The notes under the pieces were generated by a model. It was not told the DNA's origin. It saw only the letters and a program-made list of their open reading frames with translations, and searched no databases. This document shows positions 55,765 to 64,000 of a DNA stretch of 64,000 nucleotides, piece after piece (the stretch's first letter is position 1; every line of letters begins with the position of its first letter). Source of the DNA: Burkholderiales bacterium. GTDB taxonomy: Bacteria > Pseudomonadota > Gammaproteobacteria > Burkholderiales > Burkholderiaceae_C. Where the stretch lies: NCBI GenBank assembly GCA_947474755.1, contig CANJJE010000004.1, forward strand, positions 169,670-233,669, written 5' to 3'. A program made the position numbers and the translations under genes.

Positions 55765-55856
55765 GCGCGGCTCCGAGAATCCCCTGCAGTCTGAACCGGA
55801 GCAGCCGGGACACCGCGTTGACCGGTGCACCCGCGATATTTCCGACCGGGAAAACC

Positions 55857-55932
55857 ATTATCACGAACGAACGCCGGATTGCGATGGGGGAAAAGTCTCA
55901 CCTCGATACAGCACCCCCATAGGTGGGGGGTG
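55857..55932 (-). promoter_or_regulatory. Putative promoter/operator of the giant-protein operon
   Basis: A perfect inverted repeat (arms CACCCCC at 55912-55918 and GGGGGTG at 55926-55932, 7-base spacer) lies about 150-170 bases before the proposed start. A second ATGGGGG at 55884-55890 mirrors the CCCCCAT at 55914-55920. Downstream on the minus strand, GATAAT (55857-55862) could be a -10 box, but no good -35 is present. This would fit an activator-dependent promoter. The binding protein is unknown. Confidence 0.45.
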
Positions 55933-55954
55933 AGCTCAGGCACTCAGTGCCGTC

Positions 55955-56575
55955 TCAAGGCGGTGCCACAGCGTCGTCGGCCGCTCGGCCCCAGCGCGCC
56001 TGTCCTTGGCAGACCTCCCCGATATGTCGAACGAAGGCGCCGCTCAGCTCATCGGGCACGCTGATGGACATCTCGACGTCGTCACCATGCACGATCCCCT
56101 GCAGCACATGCCCTCCCGTCTGGATCTCACGGCGCAGCAGCCCTTCCATGGAATACGGCACCCTGCATTGCAGGGTCTTGCGCCGCACCAGCGGCACCTT
56201 CTCGGCGCCGATCAGCGCTTGCGCCACCGCACCGTTGTAGGCGCGAACCAGACCGCCCGCACCCAGCTTGATGCCGCCGAAGTAGCGCACCACCGTGGCG
56301 AGCACGCCTTCCAGCCCCTGGTGTCGCAGCACCTCCATCATCGGTCGGCCCGCCGTGCCGCCGGGCTCGCCGTCGTCGACGGCCGCCGATTCGCCGCCGG
56401 CCATCAGCGCCCAGCAGATATGCGTGGCCTCCGGGTGCAAGGCCCACAAGTCGTTGACGAGCGCCACGGCCTCGGGACGGCCGGTGACGGGTTGCACACA
56501 GGTGATGAACTGACTCTTCTTGATCCACAGTTCGCCGTGGACGGCTTCTTTCAGGGTGTAAGTGATCTGTGCCAT
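55955..56575 (-). CDS. yigZ: YigZ/IMPACT-family protein
   Basis: 206 residues, the usual length for this family. The N-terminal IMPACT domain carries the hallmark DDGEPGGTAGRPMMEVL (about 67-83) and YFGGIKLGAGGLVRAY (about 97-112), followed by a small C-terminal ferredoxin-like domain. The precise molecular role of bacterial YigZ is not established; the eukaryotic IMPACT protein regulates GCN2. It is on the same strand as the giant gene, ending about 190 bases before that gene's proposed start, with the candidate operator between them, so the two are probably separate transcription units. The start at 56575 is the first ATG that keeps the typical N-terminus (ITYTLKEAV); no strong ribosome site is visible. 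Confidence 0.94.
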   Translation of the reverse strand: MAQITYTLKEAVHGELWIKKSQFITCVQPVTGRPEAVALVNDLWALHPEATHICWALMAGGESAAVDDGEPGGTAGRPMMEVLRHQGLEGVLATVVRYFGGIKLGAGGLVRAYNGAVAQALIGAEKVPLVRRKTLQCRVPYSMEGLLRREIQTGGHVLQGIVHGDDVEMSISVPDELSGAFVRHIGEVCQGQARWGRAADDAVAPP

Positions 56576-56725
56576 CAGGAGTGGGCGTGTTCGCAGAAAT
56601 TGAGCAGTCGATCAGCGCGTCGGCACCGACGCCGAAGCGACGACAATGGCGGCCGCGCCTCGCAGGGCCGTCCGGTCGGACAGGCCTTGCGGCAGGCGAA
56701 TTGTCATGTGCCGGGAGAGCCGATT

Positions 56726-57037
56726 TTGAATCTGATGGTGCCGATCACGCTGTTCGATGAGTTGACCGAGTCGATCATCAAGTCCACCGGAACGCTGGAT
56801 CTGGCCAGTGGCGAGATTCGTTCGATCCAGTACGAGGACCACGACATCGATCTGCAGGGTCTGCCTGCCGACAACGAGGACTATGAGTTCACCTCGGGCA
56901 CGCTGTCGCACCGTGGCAAGGAAATCGAGTTCCGTGTCGATGTCGACGTGCTGACCGGCAAGTACTCGGTGACACCGAGTGAGCTGCTGGAACTCAAGGG
57001 CCGCGCGGCCAAGCTCTTCACCGCACCGCCGGGCTGA
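56726..57037 (+). CDS. Small acidic protein of unknown function
   Basis: About 103 residues, rich in Asp, Glu and Leu, with no membrane segment or signal peptide. The body (DLASGEIRSIQYEDHDIDLQ, then LSHRGKEIEFRVDVDVLTGKYSVTPSELLELK) reads like a compact alpha/beta domain. I do not recognise the family. The start is probably TTG at 56726 (GGGAG eight bases before), since the ATG at 56735 lies too far from that site; a GTG at 56708 is also in frame. Codon use is like that of neighbouring genes. It is transcribed divergently from yigZ and ends 24 bases from the converging ABC permease gene. The same frame stays open far upstream, antisense to yigZ, which I take as a GC-rich artefact. Confidence 0.65.
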   Translation: MNLMVPITLFDELTESIIKSTGTLDLASGEIRSIQYEDHDIDLQGLPADNEDYEFTSGTLSHRGKEIEFRVDVDVLTGKYSVTPSELLELKGRAAKLFTAPPG

Positions 57038-57061
57038 GCGGACGGTGGTGGCGCCTGGACG

Positions 57062-59626
57062 TCACCAGTCTTCCTTGACCGCCAGGGCCATGTCGCGACC
57101 GGCAGCGCGCCGTGCGGCCAGGCCTGCGGTCAAGGTGCCCGCCGCGATGACTGCGGCGCACAGCGCGGCAAGGCGCGAGCCGGGCAGCATCAGGTCCATC
57201 GTCCAGTGGAAGCTCTGCGGGTTGACGACCTTCACCAGCACCACGCTCACCGCGATGCCGAGCGCCAGGCCCAGCAGTGCCCCCGCCGCCGTCCACACCG
57301 CGCCCTCGGCTGTCACCACGGTCAGCACCTGGCGCCGCGTCAGCCCCAGGTGCGCGAGCAGGCCGAATTCCTTGCGGCGTGCCAGCACCTGGGCAGAGAA
57401 ACTGGCCGCGATGCCGAACAGGCCGATCGCGATCGCCACCCCCTGCAGCCAGTAGGTGACCGCGAAGCTGCGGTCGAAGACGCGCAGCGAGATCGCGCGG
57501 ATCTCGCTCGCCGAGGCGAATTCGATCAGTTCGCCGTCCATGCCGTGTCGCGTCGCCAGTGCGCGCAGCTGCTGCTGCACGGACGCCTCGTCTGTGCCGG
57601 TCTGCAGCCACAGCGCGAGGTCGTTGATGCGCGTGTCGCCCGTGAGCCGCTGCCAGTCGTCGGTCGCCAGCACGACCGCGCCGTGCTGGCGCGCGTAGTC
57701 GCGCCACACACCACGCACGAACACCGTGGCTCGTTGCCCATTCGGCAGAGGCAGCGTCAGTCGCGTGCCCGTCGCCGCGCCATACAGCGTCACCATCGCC
57801 TCGCTGACATAGGCGGCGGTCTCGCCCGGGGGAAGCGCAGCGAGCTCACCCACCAAGGGCAGCGAACGCGCCGGGTCGGCGAGCGGCCGCGCGATCAAGG
57901 CCACAGCGGGCTGCGCCGCGTCGATCTGCACCGAGGAGACGCGCAGTGTTTCGATGCGGACGACGCCGTCGATGCGGGCGGCGTCGCTGACCCAGCCGGG
58001 CGCGAGTGTGATCACGTCGCTGCTGCCCGTCGAGGCGCCCGCGCGCGCATACAGATCGGCCGGCAGCACGGTGTCGAGCCAGGTGATGATCGAGTCGCGA
58101 AAGCTGGCGACCATCACCGTCAGCGCCACCGACAGCGCGAGGCTCGCCACCACACCGGCCACCGCGACGGTGGCGATCTGGCGCTGGTGCCGTGCGCGCT
58201 CGACCGCCAGCAGCGCCAGTGCCTGCTGCGGTGGCGCGATCGCACGCAGCAGCAGGCCGATGCCGCCGGGCACGCAGACGATGCCACCCAGCAGCAGCAG
58301 CGCGACCGACACGTAGGCCGCGAGCGGCATGTCGAAGACCGGAGGCACCCCCAGCAGCGCCAGCGCCAAGGCGATCAACGCCGGCCCGAGCCACCGTGCG
58401 CGATCGCTGCCAGCGGCATTCCCCAGACCCTTCAGCGCCTGGGCCGGTGCCAGCCGCTGCGCCTCACGCGCAGGCAGCCAGCCGCCGACCAGGGCCGCTG
58501 CCACGCCCAGCGCGCCATAGGCCAGCGCGGCCGGAACGCTGAAGTGCAGCGTCGGTGCGACACCGGGGAAATAGCCGCCACCGAGGTCACCGGCCAGCAG
58601 GCGCAGGGCGGCAGCGGCGAGGCCCGTGCCGAGCGCGAGACCCAGCAAGCTGCCGGTCACACCGAGCAGGGCCGATTCCGCCAGCACCAGGCGCAAGCGC
58701 TGCGCGGCGCCGAGGCCCAGCACGCCAAGCAAGGCGAACTGAGGCTGCCTCTGGGCGACCGACAGCGACAAGATCGAGAACACCAGGAAGGCGCCGGTGA
58801 ACAGCGCCACCAGCGCGAGCACCGTCAGGTTGACCCGGTAGGCGCGCGACACGTTCGACACCCGCTGCGCAGCTTCGTCCGGCGTCGTCGCGCGCACGCC
58901 TTGCGAGGCAAAGTCCTGCAAACGCAGCGAGGCGACCACCTTCTCGCGATCGGCGCCTGGCTTCAGTCGCACGTCGATGCGGCTCAGCCGGCCCAGCATG
59001 CCGAACTGCGCCTGCGCGCCGGCAATGTCCATGACCGCGAGTGGCGGGCCACCGGCCGACACGCTGCCATGCACCCGCAGCGCGACGATGCCGTCCGGCG
59101 TCTGCAAGCGCAGGGTGTCTGCTGCACCGAGCCGAAGCCGCGCCGACGGGTTCAAGGCGACCGCGTCGGGGTCGAAGAGGCCGAGGCGCTCGGGCCGCCC
59201 CGCCTTGCCCGAGGTGGACAGCTTCGGCAGCAGTGCGGGCGACATCGGCGCGGCGACCAGCACGTCGATGCCCAGCACTCGCAGCGGCGCCCGCTTCGCC
59301 TTGATGTCGCCGCCGCTGGCTGCATCGCCGGTCAGCGCCTGCGTCTCGACCTCGACCACCGGGCTGGCCAGCGCGATGTCGGGATGCATTGCCACTCGCG
59401 CGTACAGCGCTTCGTCGAACCCGCCGCGCTGGCCCCGCAATTCGAAGTCCGGTTCGCCATTGATGGATCGCACCGCCGCGCTGAACTCACCGAGTGCGGA
59501 CTGGTTGATCAGCTGCACCGAGAACGCCAGCGCCACGCCCAGCGTCACTGCCAGCAGCGCTGCCCCCTGGCGCCACGGATGGTGTCGCCACTCCGGCCAG
59601 GTGAGGTGCGTCAGCAGCGCGAGCAT
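57062..59626 (-). CDS. FtsX-type ABC transporter permease (YbbP/LolC-like)
   Basis: 854 residues. A first membrane helix (about 20-40) is followed by a large periplasmic domain. Then comes an FtsX-like three-helix core (about 265-410) ending with REAQRLAPAQALKG, a central membrane pair, a second periplasmic domain, and a second FtsX core near the C-terminus (LARRKEFGLLAHLGLTRRQV and three helices). This duplicated arrangement of about ten helices matches YbbP-type permeases. Members of the superfamily (MacB, LolCDE, FtsEX) use ATP to drive periplasmic mechanics or lipoprotein/lipid extraction rather than classical uptake. GAGG lies eight bases before the start, and the ATPase gene ends 10 bases upstream, so they form one transporter. 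Substrate unknown. Confidence 0.9.
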   Translation of the reverse strand: MLALLTHLTWPEWRHHPWRQGAALLAVTLGVALAFSVQLINQSALGEFSAAVRSINGEPDFELRGQRGGFDEALYARVAMHPDIALASPVVEVETQALTGDAASGGDIKAKRAPLRVLGIDVLVAAPMSPALLPKLSTSGKAGRPERLGLFDPDAVALNPSARLRLGAADTLRLQTPDGIVALRVHGSVSAGGPPLAVMDIAGAQAQFGMLGRLSRIDVRLKPGADREKVVASLRLQDFASQGVRATTPDEAAQRVSNVSRAYRVNLTVLALVALFTGAFLVFSILSLSVAQRQPQFALLGVLGLGAAQRLRLVLAESALLGVTGSLLGLALGTGLAAAALRLLAGDLGGGYFPGVAPTLHFSVPAALAYGALGVAAALVGGWLPAREAQRLAPAQALKGLGNAAGSDRARWLGPALIALALALLGVPPVFDMPLAAYVSVALLLLGGIVCVPGGIGLLLRAIAPPQQALALLAVERARHQRQIATVAVAGVVASLALSVALTVMVASFRDSIITWLDTVLPADLYARAGASTGSSDVITLAPGWVSDAARIDGVVRIETLRVSSVQIDAAQPAVALIARPLADPARSLPLVGELAALPPGETAAYVSEAMVTLYGAATGTRLTLPLPNGQRATVFVRGVWRDYARQHGAVVLATDDWQRLTGDTRINDLALWLQTGTDEASVQQQLRALATRHGMDGELIEFASASEIRAISLRVFDRSFAVTYWLQGVAIAIGLFGIAASFSAQVLARRKEFGLLAHLGLTRRQVLTVVTAEGAVWTAAGALLGLALGIAVSVVLVKVVNPQSFHWTMDLMLPGSRLAALCAAVIAAGTLTAGLAARRAAGRDMALAVKEDW

Positions 59627-59636
59627 GGGCTCAGCC

Positions 59637-60329
<693 letters not shown>

Positions 60330-60443
60330 GGCGCGGCGAGATTGTCGGCGCATCGACGCTTGACGACGCTGTGGCGCGTGCATGCCCCTGAAGCGCTGCA
60401 GCGGCGACGCCTTGTCGCCCCCACCCACACGGGTGCCGGAGCG

Positions 60444-61418
60444 TCAGCGGCTGGCTACCGGATCGCCAGCACCACCGGCGACTTTCAGTGCGATGGCCAC
60501 CACCTGCGCCTGCGCGTGCGGCGCATCGCAGGCCACCACGGTGCGCTGCGCCATGCTGCGCAGCCAGGTCAGCTGGCGCTTGGCCAGTTGCCGTGTCGCA
60601 GCGATGCCGCGCTCGGGCAGGTCACTCAGATCGTCGGCCTCCAGCGCCTCCCAGGTCTGCCGGTAGCCGACGCAGCGCATCGACGGCAGATCAGCATGCA
60701 GGTCGCCACGCCGCATCAGCGCATGCACCTCGTCGACCAGGCCGGCGTCGAGCATCTGCATGAAACGCTCTTCGATGCGATGGTGCAGCCAGGCGCGGTC
60801 GCTGGGCTCGAGCGAGATCAGCGGGGGTGTCTCGACTGCGGCTTTCTGGTGATGGAACGACGACAAGGGCAGGCCGCTCACACGCTGCACTTCGAGCGCG
60901 CGCTGGATGCGCTGCCGATCGCCCGGGGGCAAACGTGCGGCGGTGACCGGGTCCACGCGCTGGAGCTCGCGGTACAGCGCATGAAGCCCTTCGCGCTCGC
61001 ATTGTTCATCGAGGGCTGCGCGCACTGCGCGGTCGGCCGCCGGCATCGCGTCCAGACCTTCGAACAGTGCCTTGAAATACAGCATCGTGCCGCCGACCAG
61101 CAAGGGGAGGTGGCCGCGCGAGCGGATCTCGCCGATCAGCCGCTGCGCATCGCCCACGAATCGCGCAGCCGAGTAAGCCTCGGCCGGATCGAGGATGTCG
61201 ATCAGGTGGTGCGGCACCGCTGCGCGCTCGGCCGCCGTGGGCTTGGCGGTTCCGATGTCCATGCCGCGGTAGACCAGCGCCGAGTCGACGCTGATGATTT
61301 CCACGGGCCGTGCCGGCTGTTCGTTCGCCAGCGCCTGCGCGATGGCCAGTGCTGCGGCGGTCTTGCCGCAGGCGGTGGCACCAGCCAGGCAGAGCACGCC
61401 AGTCAGACCGCCATGCAT
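60444..61418 (-). CDS. miaA: tRNA dimethylallyltransferase
   Basis: 324 residues, a normal MiaA length. MiaA adds a dimethylallyl group from DMAPP to N6 of A37 in tRNAs reading codons that begin with U. Visible motifs: P-loop GATACGKT (12-19), [50 protein letters not shown], the [11 protein letters not shown] helix, and the CVGYRQTWE segment ahead of the C-terminal [12 protein letters not shown] helix. Start 61418 places the P-loop at the expected distance; in-frame sequence upstream to 61523 lacks family similarity. It is divergent from def, with a 164-base shared intergenic region. Confidence 0.96.
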   Translation of the reverse strand: MHGGLTGVLCLAGATACGKTAAALAIAQALANEQPARPVEIISVDSALVYRGMDIGTAKPTAAERAAVPHHLIDILDPAEAYSAARFVGDAQRLIGEIRSRGHLPLLVGGTMLYFKALFEGLDAMPAADRAVRAALDEQCEREGLHALYRELQRVDPVTAARLPPGDRQRIQRALEVQRVSGLPLSSFHHQKAAVETPPLISLEPSDRAWLHHRIEERFMQMLDAGLVDEVHALMRRGDLHADLPSMRCVGYRQTWEALEADDLSDLPERGIAATRQLAKRQLTWLRSMAQRTVVACDAPHAQAQVVAIALKVAGGAGDPVASR

Positions 61419-61582
61419 TGGCGAGGGCAGGCCGGGCTCCGGGTGTCGGTCTCTGCCCGCGATGTTTGCCGTGGTGGATTGCACCCGTCGATTGTCGACC
61501 AGGGCGGGCCTGCAGCCGAGCATCGATGGCCACGGTCAGCAGACAGGTTCATCATCGCGGCTGTTTCACTGCGGAGAGAGCA

Positions 61583-62119
61583 ATGGCCGTGCGCGAGATT
61601 CTGAAGATGGGCGACCCGCGTCTGTGGCGGGTCGCACAACCGGTGGCAGCCTTCAACACGCGCGAGCTCGACGCGCTGGTCGCCGATCTGTTCGACACCA
61701 TGGAAGCAGCCAACGGGGCCGGGCTGGCGGCGCCGCAGATCGGCGTCGATCTGGCGGTGGTCATCTTCGGCTTCAAGCACAGCACGCGCTACCCGGATGC
61801 CGAGGCAGTGCCGCAGACGGTGCTGATCAACCCGAAGATCGTGCACCTCGGCGATGCCGAGGAAGAGGGCTGGGAGGGTTGTCTGTCAGTGCCCGGTCTG
61901 CGCGGCCTGGTGCCACGCGCCGCACACATTCGCTACAGCGGCTTCGATCCGCAAGGCGCGCCGATCGAGCGCGAGGCGACCGACTTCCATGCGCGCGTGG
62001 TCCAGCACGAGTGCGATCACCTGGTCGGCGTGCTGTACCCGATGCGCATGCGCGATCTCAGGCGCCTCGGTTACACCGAAGTGCTGTTTCCTGACCTTGC
62101 CGACCGCAGCGATGAGTGA
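61583..62119 (+). CDS. def: Peptide deformylase
   Basis: 178 residues. The enzyme removes the N-formyl group from nascent proteins using a metal bound by one Cys and two His. All three signature motifs are intact: GLAAPQIG (47-54), EGCLSVPG (98-105, metal Cys100), and QHECDHLVG (141-149, metal His142 and His146, catalytic Glu143). GGAGAGAG lies just before the ATG. It is transcribed away from miaA. It is not followed by fmt, unlike in many proteobacteria, so it may be a second deformylase, which is an inference. Degraded insertion-sequence DNA begins about 200 bases downstream. Confidence 0.97.
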   Translation: MAVREILKMGDPRLWRVAQPVAAFNTRELDALVADLFDTMEAANGAGLAAPQIGVDLAVVIFGFKHSTRYPDAEAVPQTVLINPKIVHLGDAEEEGWEGCLSVPGLRGLVPRAAHIRYSGFDPQGAPIEREATDFHARVVQHECDHLVGVLYPMRMRDLRRLGYTEVLFPDLADRSDE

Positions 62120-62319
62120 GGGGCCTGTGCGAATACGAAGGGATTCCGCCTGTCCTGTGACAGGTATCGAGGTATCAGGATTGACTCGCGGAAGTTCAAT
62201 CTGAGCGGAACGGGGAAGTCATCACGGAGACGACATGCAGCGCGGTGGCGCGCACCTCAAGGAAGACAGCAAGTGAGCAATTGAACTCTTGACGAAGCTC
62301 CTTGGGTGAGTTCCCGGAT

Positions 62320-63258
62320 TCCCGTGGCCACACGGTGCGCCTGATGGCCCCGAAGTTCGTCGTGCCCTACCGGCTGTCGGGCAAGCGCAGTTGTGCGTGC
62401 ACCGTGCTCGCCAGGCGTTTGTCGAAGCACGCACCGCCACCCTCAACCGCATCCGTGGCCTGCTTAGCGAGGTCGGCATCGTGCTGCCGCTGAAGGCAGC
62501 CACGGTGCGGCGCTTCGGCTCGAAGACTTGCCAGGTTTATCGAATCCGAGATCGCCAGCAGCCTGCAGGGCACGTGGCGCACCGAGTACCTGTTCCCGCT
62601 CAAGCAGGCGCTGGGCGCGTTCGACTTCGTGGGAACGCAGTTGGCCGAGTGCGACTGCGAGATCGAGCGGCAGCTGCAAAGCCTCAAGGCTCACGATGGC
62701 GACCCCGCCAAGGGCAAGAAGCGCGGGCGCGCCCGCAACGCACCGAAGTTCGACCTGCGCACGCAGTTGTTCCAGATGTGCGGCGTGGACCTCACGCGCA
62801 TCGATGGGGTGGACGTGACCACTGCGCTGGCGGTGGTCTCTGAAGTCGGCACGGACATGTCGCGCTTCCCGACCATCAAGCACTTCACGTCGTGGCTCGG
62901 CCTGTGCCCAGGCACCAAGATCACCGGCGGCAAGGTGATGAGCGGCAAGACCAAGCGGGTGGTGAACCGCGCCGCCCAATCATTGCGCCTGGCCGCGGCG
63001 GCGCTGCGCAGCAGCAAGTCCGCACTCGGTGCCTACTTCCGCAGGATGTGCTCACGCATGGACAAACCGAAGGCCGTCACAGCCACCGCCCACAAGCTCG
63101 CGCGGCTGATCTACACGATGCTGACCAAGGGCCAGGAGTACACCGACCAGGGCCAGGATTACTACGAGGAGCGATATCGCGAGCGCGTGCTGCGAGCCTT
63201 GTCGCAACGCGCTGCCAAGCTGGGCATGCAGATGGTCCCCATCGCACAACCGGCCTGA
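62320..63258 (+). pseudogene. Decayed IS110-family transposase
   Basis: Recognisable pieces occur in order but in shifting frames: GHTVRLMAPKFVVPYRLSGKR (from about 62323), then a jump that deletes the usual GKNDAADA region, then LCVHRARQAFVEARTATLNR (about 62389-62510) in another frame, then back to the first frame for IESEIASSLQGTWR and the long C-terminal Transposase_20 part (GVDVTTALAVVSEVG, LGLCPGTKITGGKVMSGKTK) to the stop at 63258. The N-terminal RuvC-like catalytic domain is missing. It should be non-functional. Family members move by a bridge-RNA-guided DEDD recombinase. No intact ends were identified; 62120-62320 shows nothing codable. Confidence 0.88.
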
Positions 63259-63277
63259 AAACGTCGTTCCAAATCAA

Positions 63278-63751
63278 TCACTTGGAAGGAGTTTCTTGAG
63301 AGCCGTCATTGCGCCGCACGCCGCGCGTAGCCCACAGTGGAAGCGCGAACAGAGCTAAGAAGGCTGTGTTTAGCATGGCGTTCTGCCAGTAGCCAGATAG
63401 CAGGGAGTACGACGTGTCGGGCACAAACCAAGCACCCACTGACAGGGCAACAAGATTCCAGGCGATGCGTTCCCCGCGCGCAAGAAGCGACTTTGTGACA
63501 TAGAAGAGCGCCACACCCCAGCCGACCATGACTCCGCCGATCACCGCGTGTGCCAAAGATATGTACCTCACTGGTTCTTGACCGAACGAATCAATGTGAC
63601 CGGTAGAGGCGTAGACAAGTAATGAGAAGCCTTGCCTTGCAATGGACGGCGCCAGAACAAGCACGAGTCCGAAGGCAACGACACCTCCCGCGACGGCCAG
63701 GAGCCAGTTGATCCATAAGGTTGATGGTGGTGGGTTGGCAGACACGGGCAC
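63278..63751 (-). CDS. Small four-helix membrane protein of unknown function
   Basis: 157 residues with four predicted membrane segments at about 12-32, 52-79, 91-112 and 120-140, no signal cleavage site, and short polar loops. I do not recognise the family. The only start giving the first helix is GTG at 63751; no good ribosome site precedes it. It is sandwiched between a dead IS110 transposase ending 20 bases away on the other strand and the start of another IS110-family element. Its base composition is lower in GC than the rest of the window. An attC-like core heptamer (GTTAGGC on the minus strand) lies about 75 bases before its start, so it could be a former integron cassette gene. Both points suggest horizontal origin. 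Confidence 0.6.
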   Translation of the reverse strand: MPVSANPPPSTLWINWLLAVAGGVVAFGLVLVLAPSIARQGFSLLVYASTGHIDSFGQEPVRYISLAHAVIGGVMVGWGVALFYVTKSLLARGERIAWNLVALSVGAWFVPDTSYSLLSGYWQNAMLNTAFLALFALPLWATRGVRRNDGSQETPSK

Positions 63752-63825
63752 ATTTCGAGGTAGGACGAAGGAGCCGAGTTTGGAGTGCGAAGCGTTTGAC
63801 GCGCAATGACACGGGAGGTTATGAC

Positions 63826-63832
63826 GCCTAAC
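63826..63832 (-). other. attC/attI-like core heptamer
   Basis: GTTAGGC (minus strand; GCCTAAC on plus) fits the GTTRRRY core of integron recombination sites. No complete attC partner arm was found within 100 bases, perhaps because the adjacent IS110-family element interrupts it. A seven-base match can occur by chance. Confidence 0.25.
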
Positions 63833-63938
63833 GAATGGAAGGGACTTCCCTGTCCCGAACTGACCGCGTAGCGGTGGTCGGCAACGAGTGCCACGATGGG
63901 GTTGCGAATCTCATCAACTCATCCGGAAGGGGAAGCCC
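63833..63938 (+). mobile_element. Probable left end of an IS110-family element
   Basis: About 106 non-coding bases precede the transposase. They include a GGGAC/GTCCC hairpin (63841-63855) and a partly self-complementary stretch around accgcgtagcggt. In the IS110 family the non-coding end next to the transposase specifies the element boundary and, in the IS110 group, a bridge RNA. The exact boundary is not visible. Confidence 0.4.
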
Positions 63939-64000
63939 ATGGCCATTTTGTACGTCGGCATCGATCTCGCCAAGAACGTCTTTGCAGTGCACGGGGTGAA
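63939..64000 (+). CDS. IS110-family transposase, N-terminus only (runs off window)
   Basis: The 20 visible residues, MAILYVGIDLAKNVFAVHGV, are the start of the DEDD RuvC-like catalytic domain of IS110-family transposases, with the first catalytic Asp in GIDLAKN. GGAAGGGGAAG lies upstream of the ATG. It appears intact as far as visible and is a second copy relative to the decayed one at 62.3-63.3 kb; the two may belong to the same subgroup. The region before it (63833-63938) would be element end sequence. Confidence 0.85.
   Translation, partial: MAILYVGIDLAKNVFAVHGV

Noticed and set aside
11551..55764. RTX nonapeptides or a classical type I C-terminal signal in the giant protein
   Set aside because: I looked for GGxGxDxUx runs, especially near the C-terminus, and found none.
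11551..55764. CRISPR array
   Set aside because: The short-period DNA repetition at 17.8-26.9 kb is protein-coding YD repeats of about 63 bases with diverged copies and no spacer pattern.
62222..62503. A 93-codon minus-strand frame over the transposase remnant
   Set aside because: Opposite strand of recognisable transposase fragments, with no domain of its own.

Overview
The window is high-GC DNA with a gene set typical of a beta-proteobacterium. Burkholderiales, perhaps the Leptothrix/Rubrivivax/Rhizobacter side, is an inference from the style of miaA, def, yigZ and the chemoreceptor; no rRNA or other phylogenetic marker is present to confirm it.

The dominant feature is a minus-strand locus running from about 55.9 kb down to 3.2 kb. 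It opens with a single uninterrupted reading frame of about 14,740 codons (44 kb) for a giant repetitive exported protein. From the N-terminus this protein has a basic leader and an LEPR-XLL motif (LEPRVLLSGD), PPC-like and LamG-like beta-sandwich repeats, 17 CARDB-type repeats, a TIG domain and propeller-like stretches, nine putative-Ig (He_PIG-like) repeats, a dockerin-like EF-hand pair, a second propeller, a 9-kb YD/Rhs array closed by an Rhs core, a candidate CyaA/edema-factor-like domain, a zinc-metalloprotease domain, and cadherin/PKD-like repeats with a highly charged linker. Five export-type genes follow on the same strand: a TolC-like outer-membrane factor (overlapping the giant gene's stop), a GAF-HlyD fusion adaptor, a PqqD-M50-HlyD chimera with an HEFGH protease motif, a shortened SecA-like ATPase, and a soluble RND/HlyD-type adaptor. 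There is no HlyB-type exporter and I saw no RTX repeats. The simplest reading is a dedicated export system for the giant protein with a SecA-like motor in place of the ABC ATPase of type I secretion. I consider this the potentially undescribed system in the window.

Downstream of that locus lie a methyl-accepting chemotaxis protein with a recognisable sigma-28 (FliA) promoter and a C-terminal CheR/CheB tether (DWESF), and then an ABC1/AarF/UbiB-family kinase cut by the window edge.

Upstream of the giant gene are ordinary chromosomal genes: yigZ (IMPACT family), a small unknown protein, an FtsX-type ABC permease with its ATPase, miaA and def. The right end is an accessory patch: a decayed IS110-family transposase, a small four-helix membrane protein, and the first 62 bases of an apparently intact IS110-family transposase whose upstream region contains an integron attC-like core heptamer.
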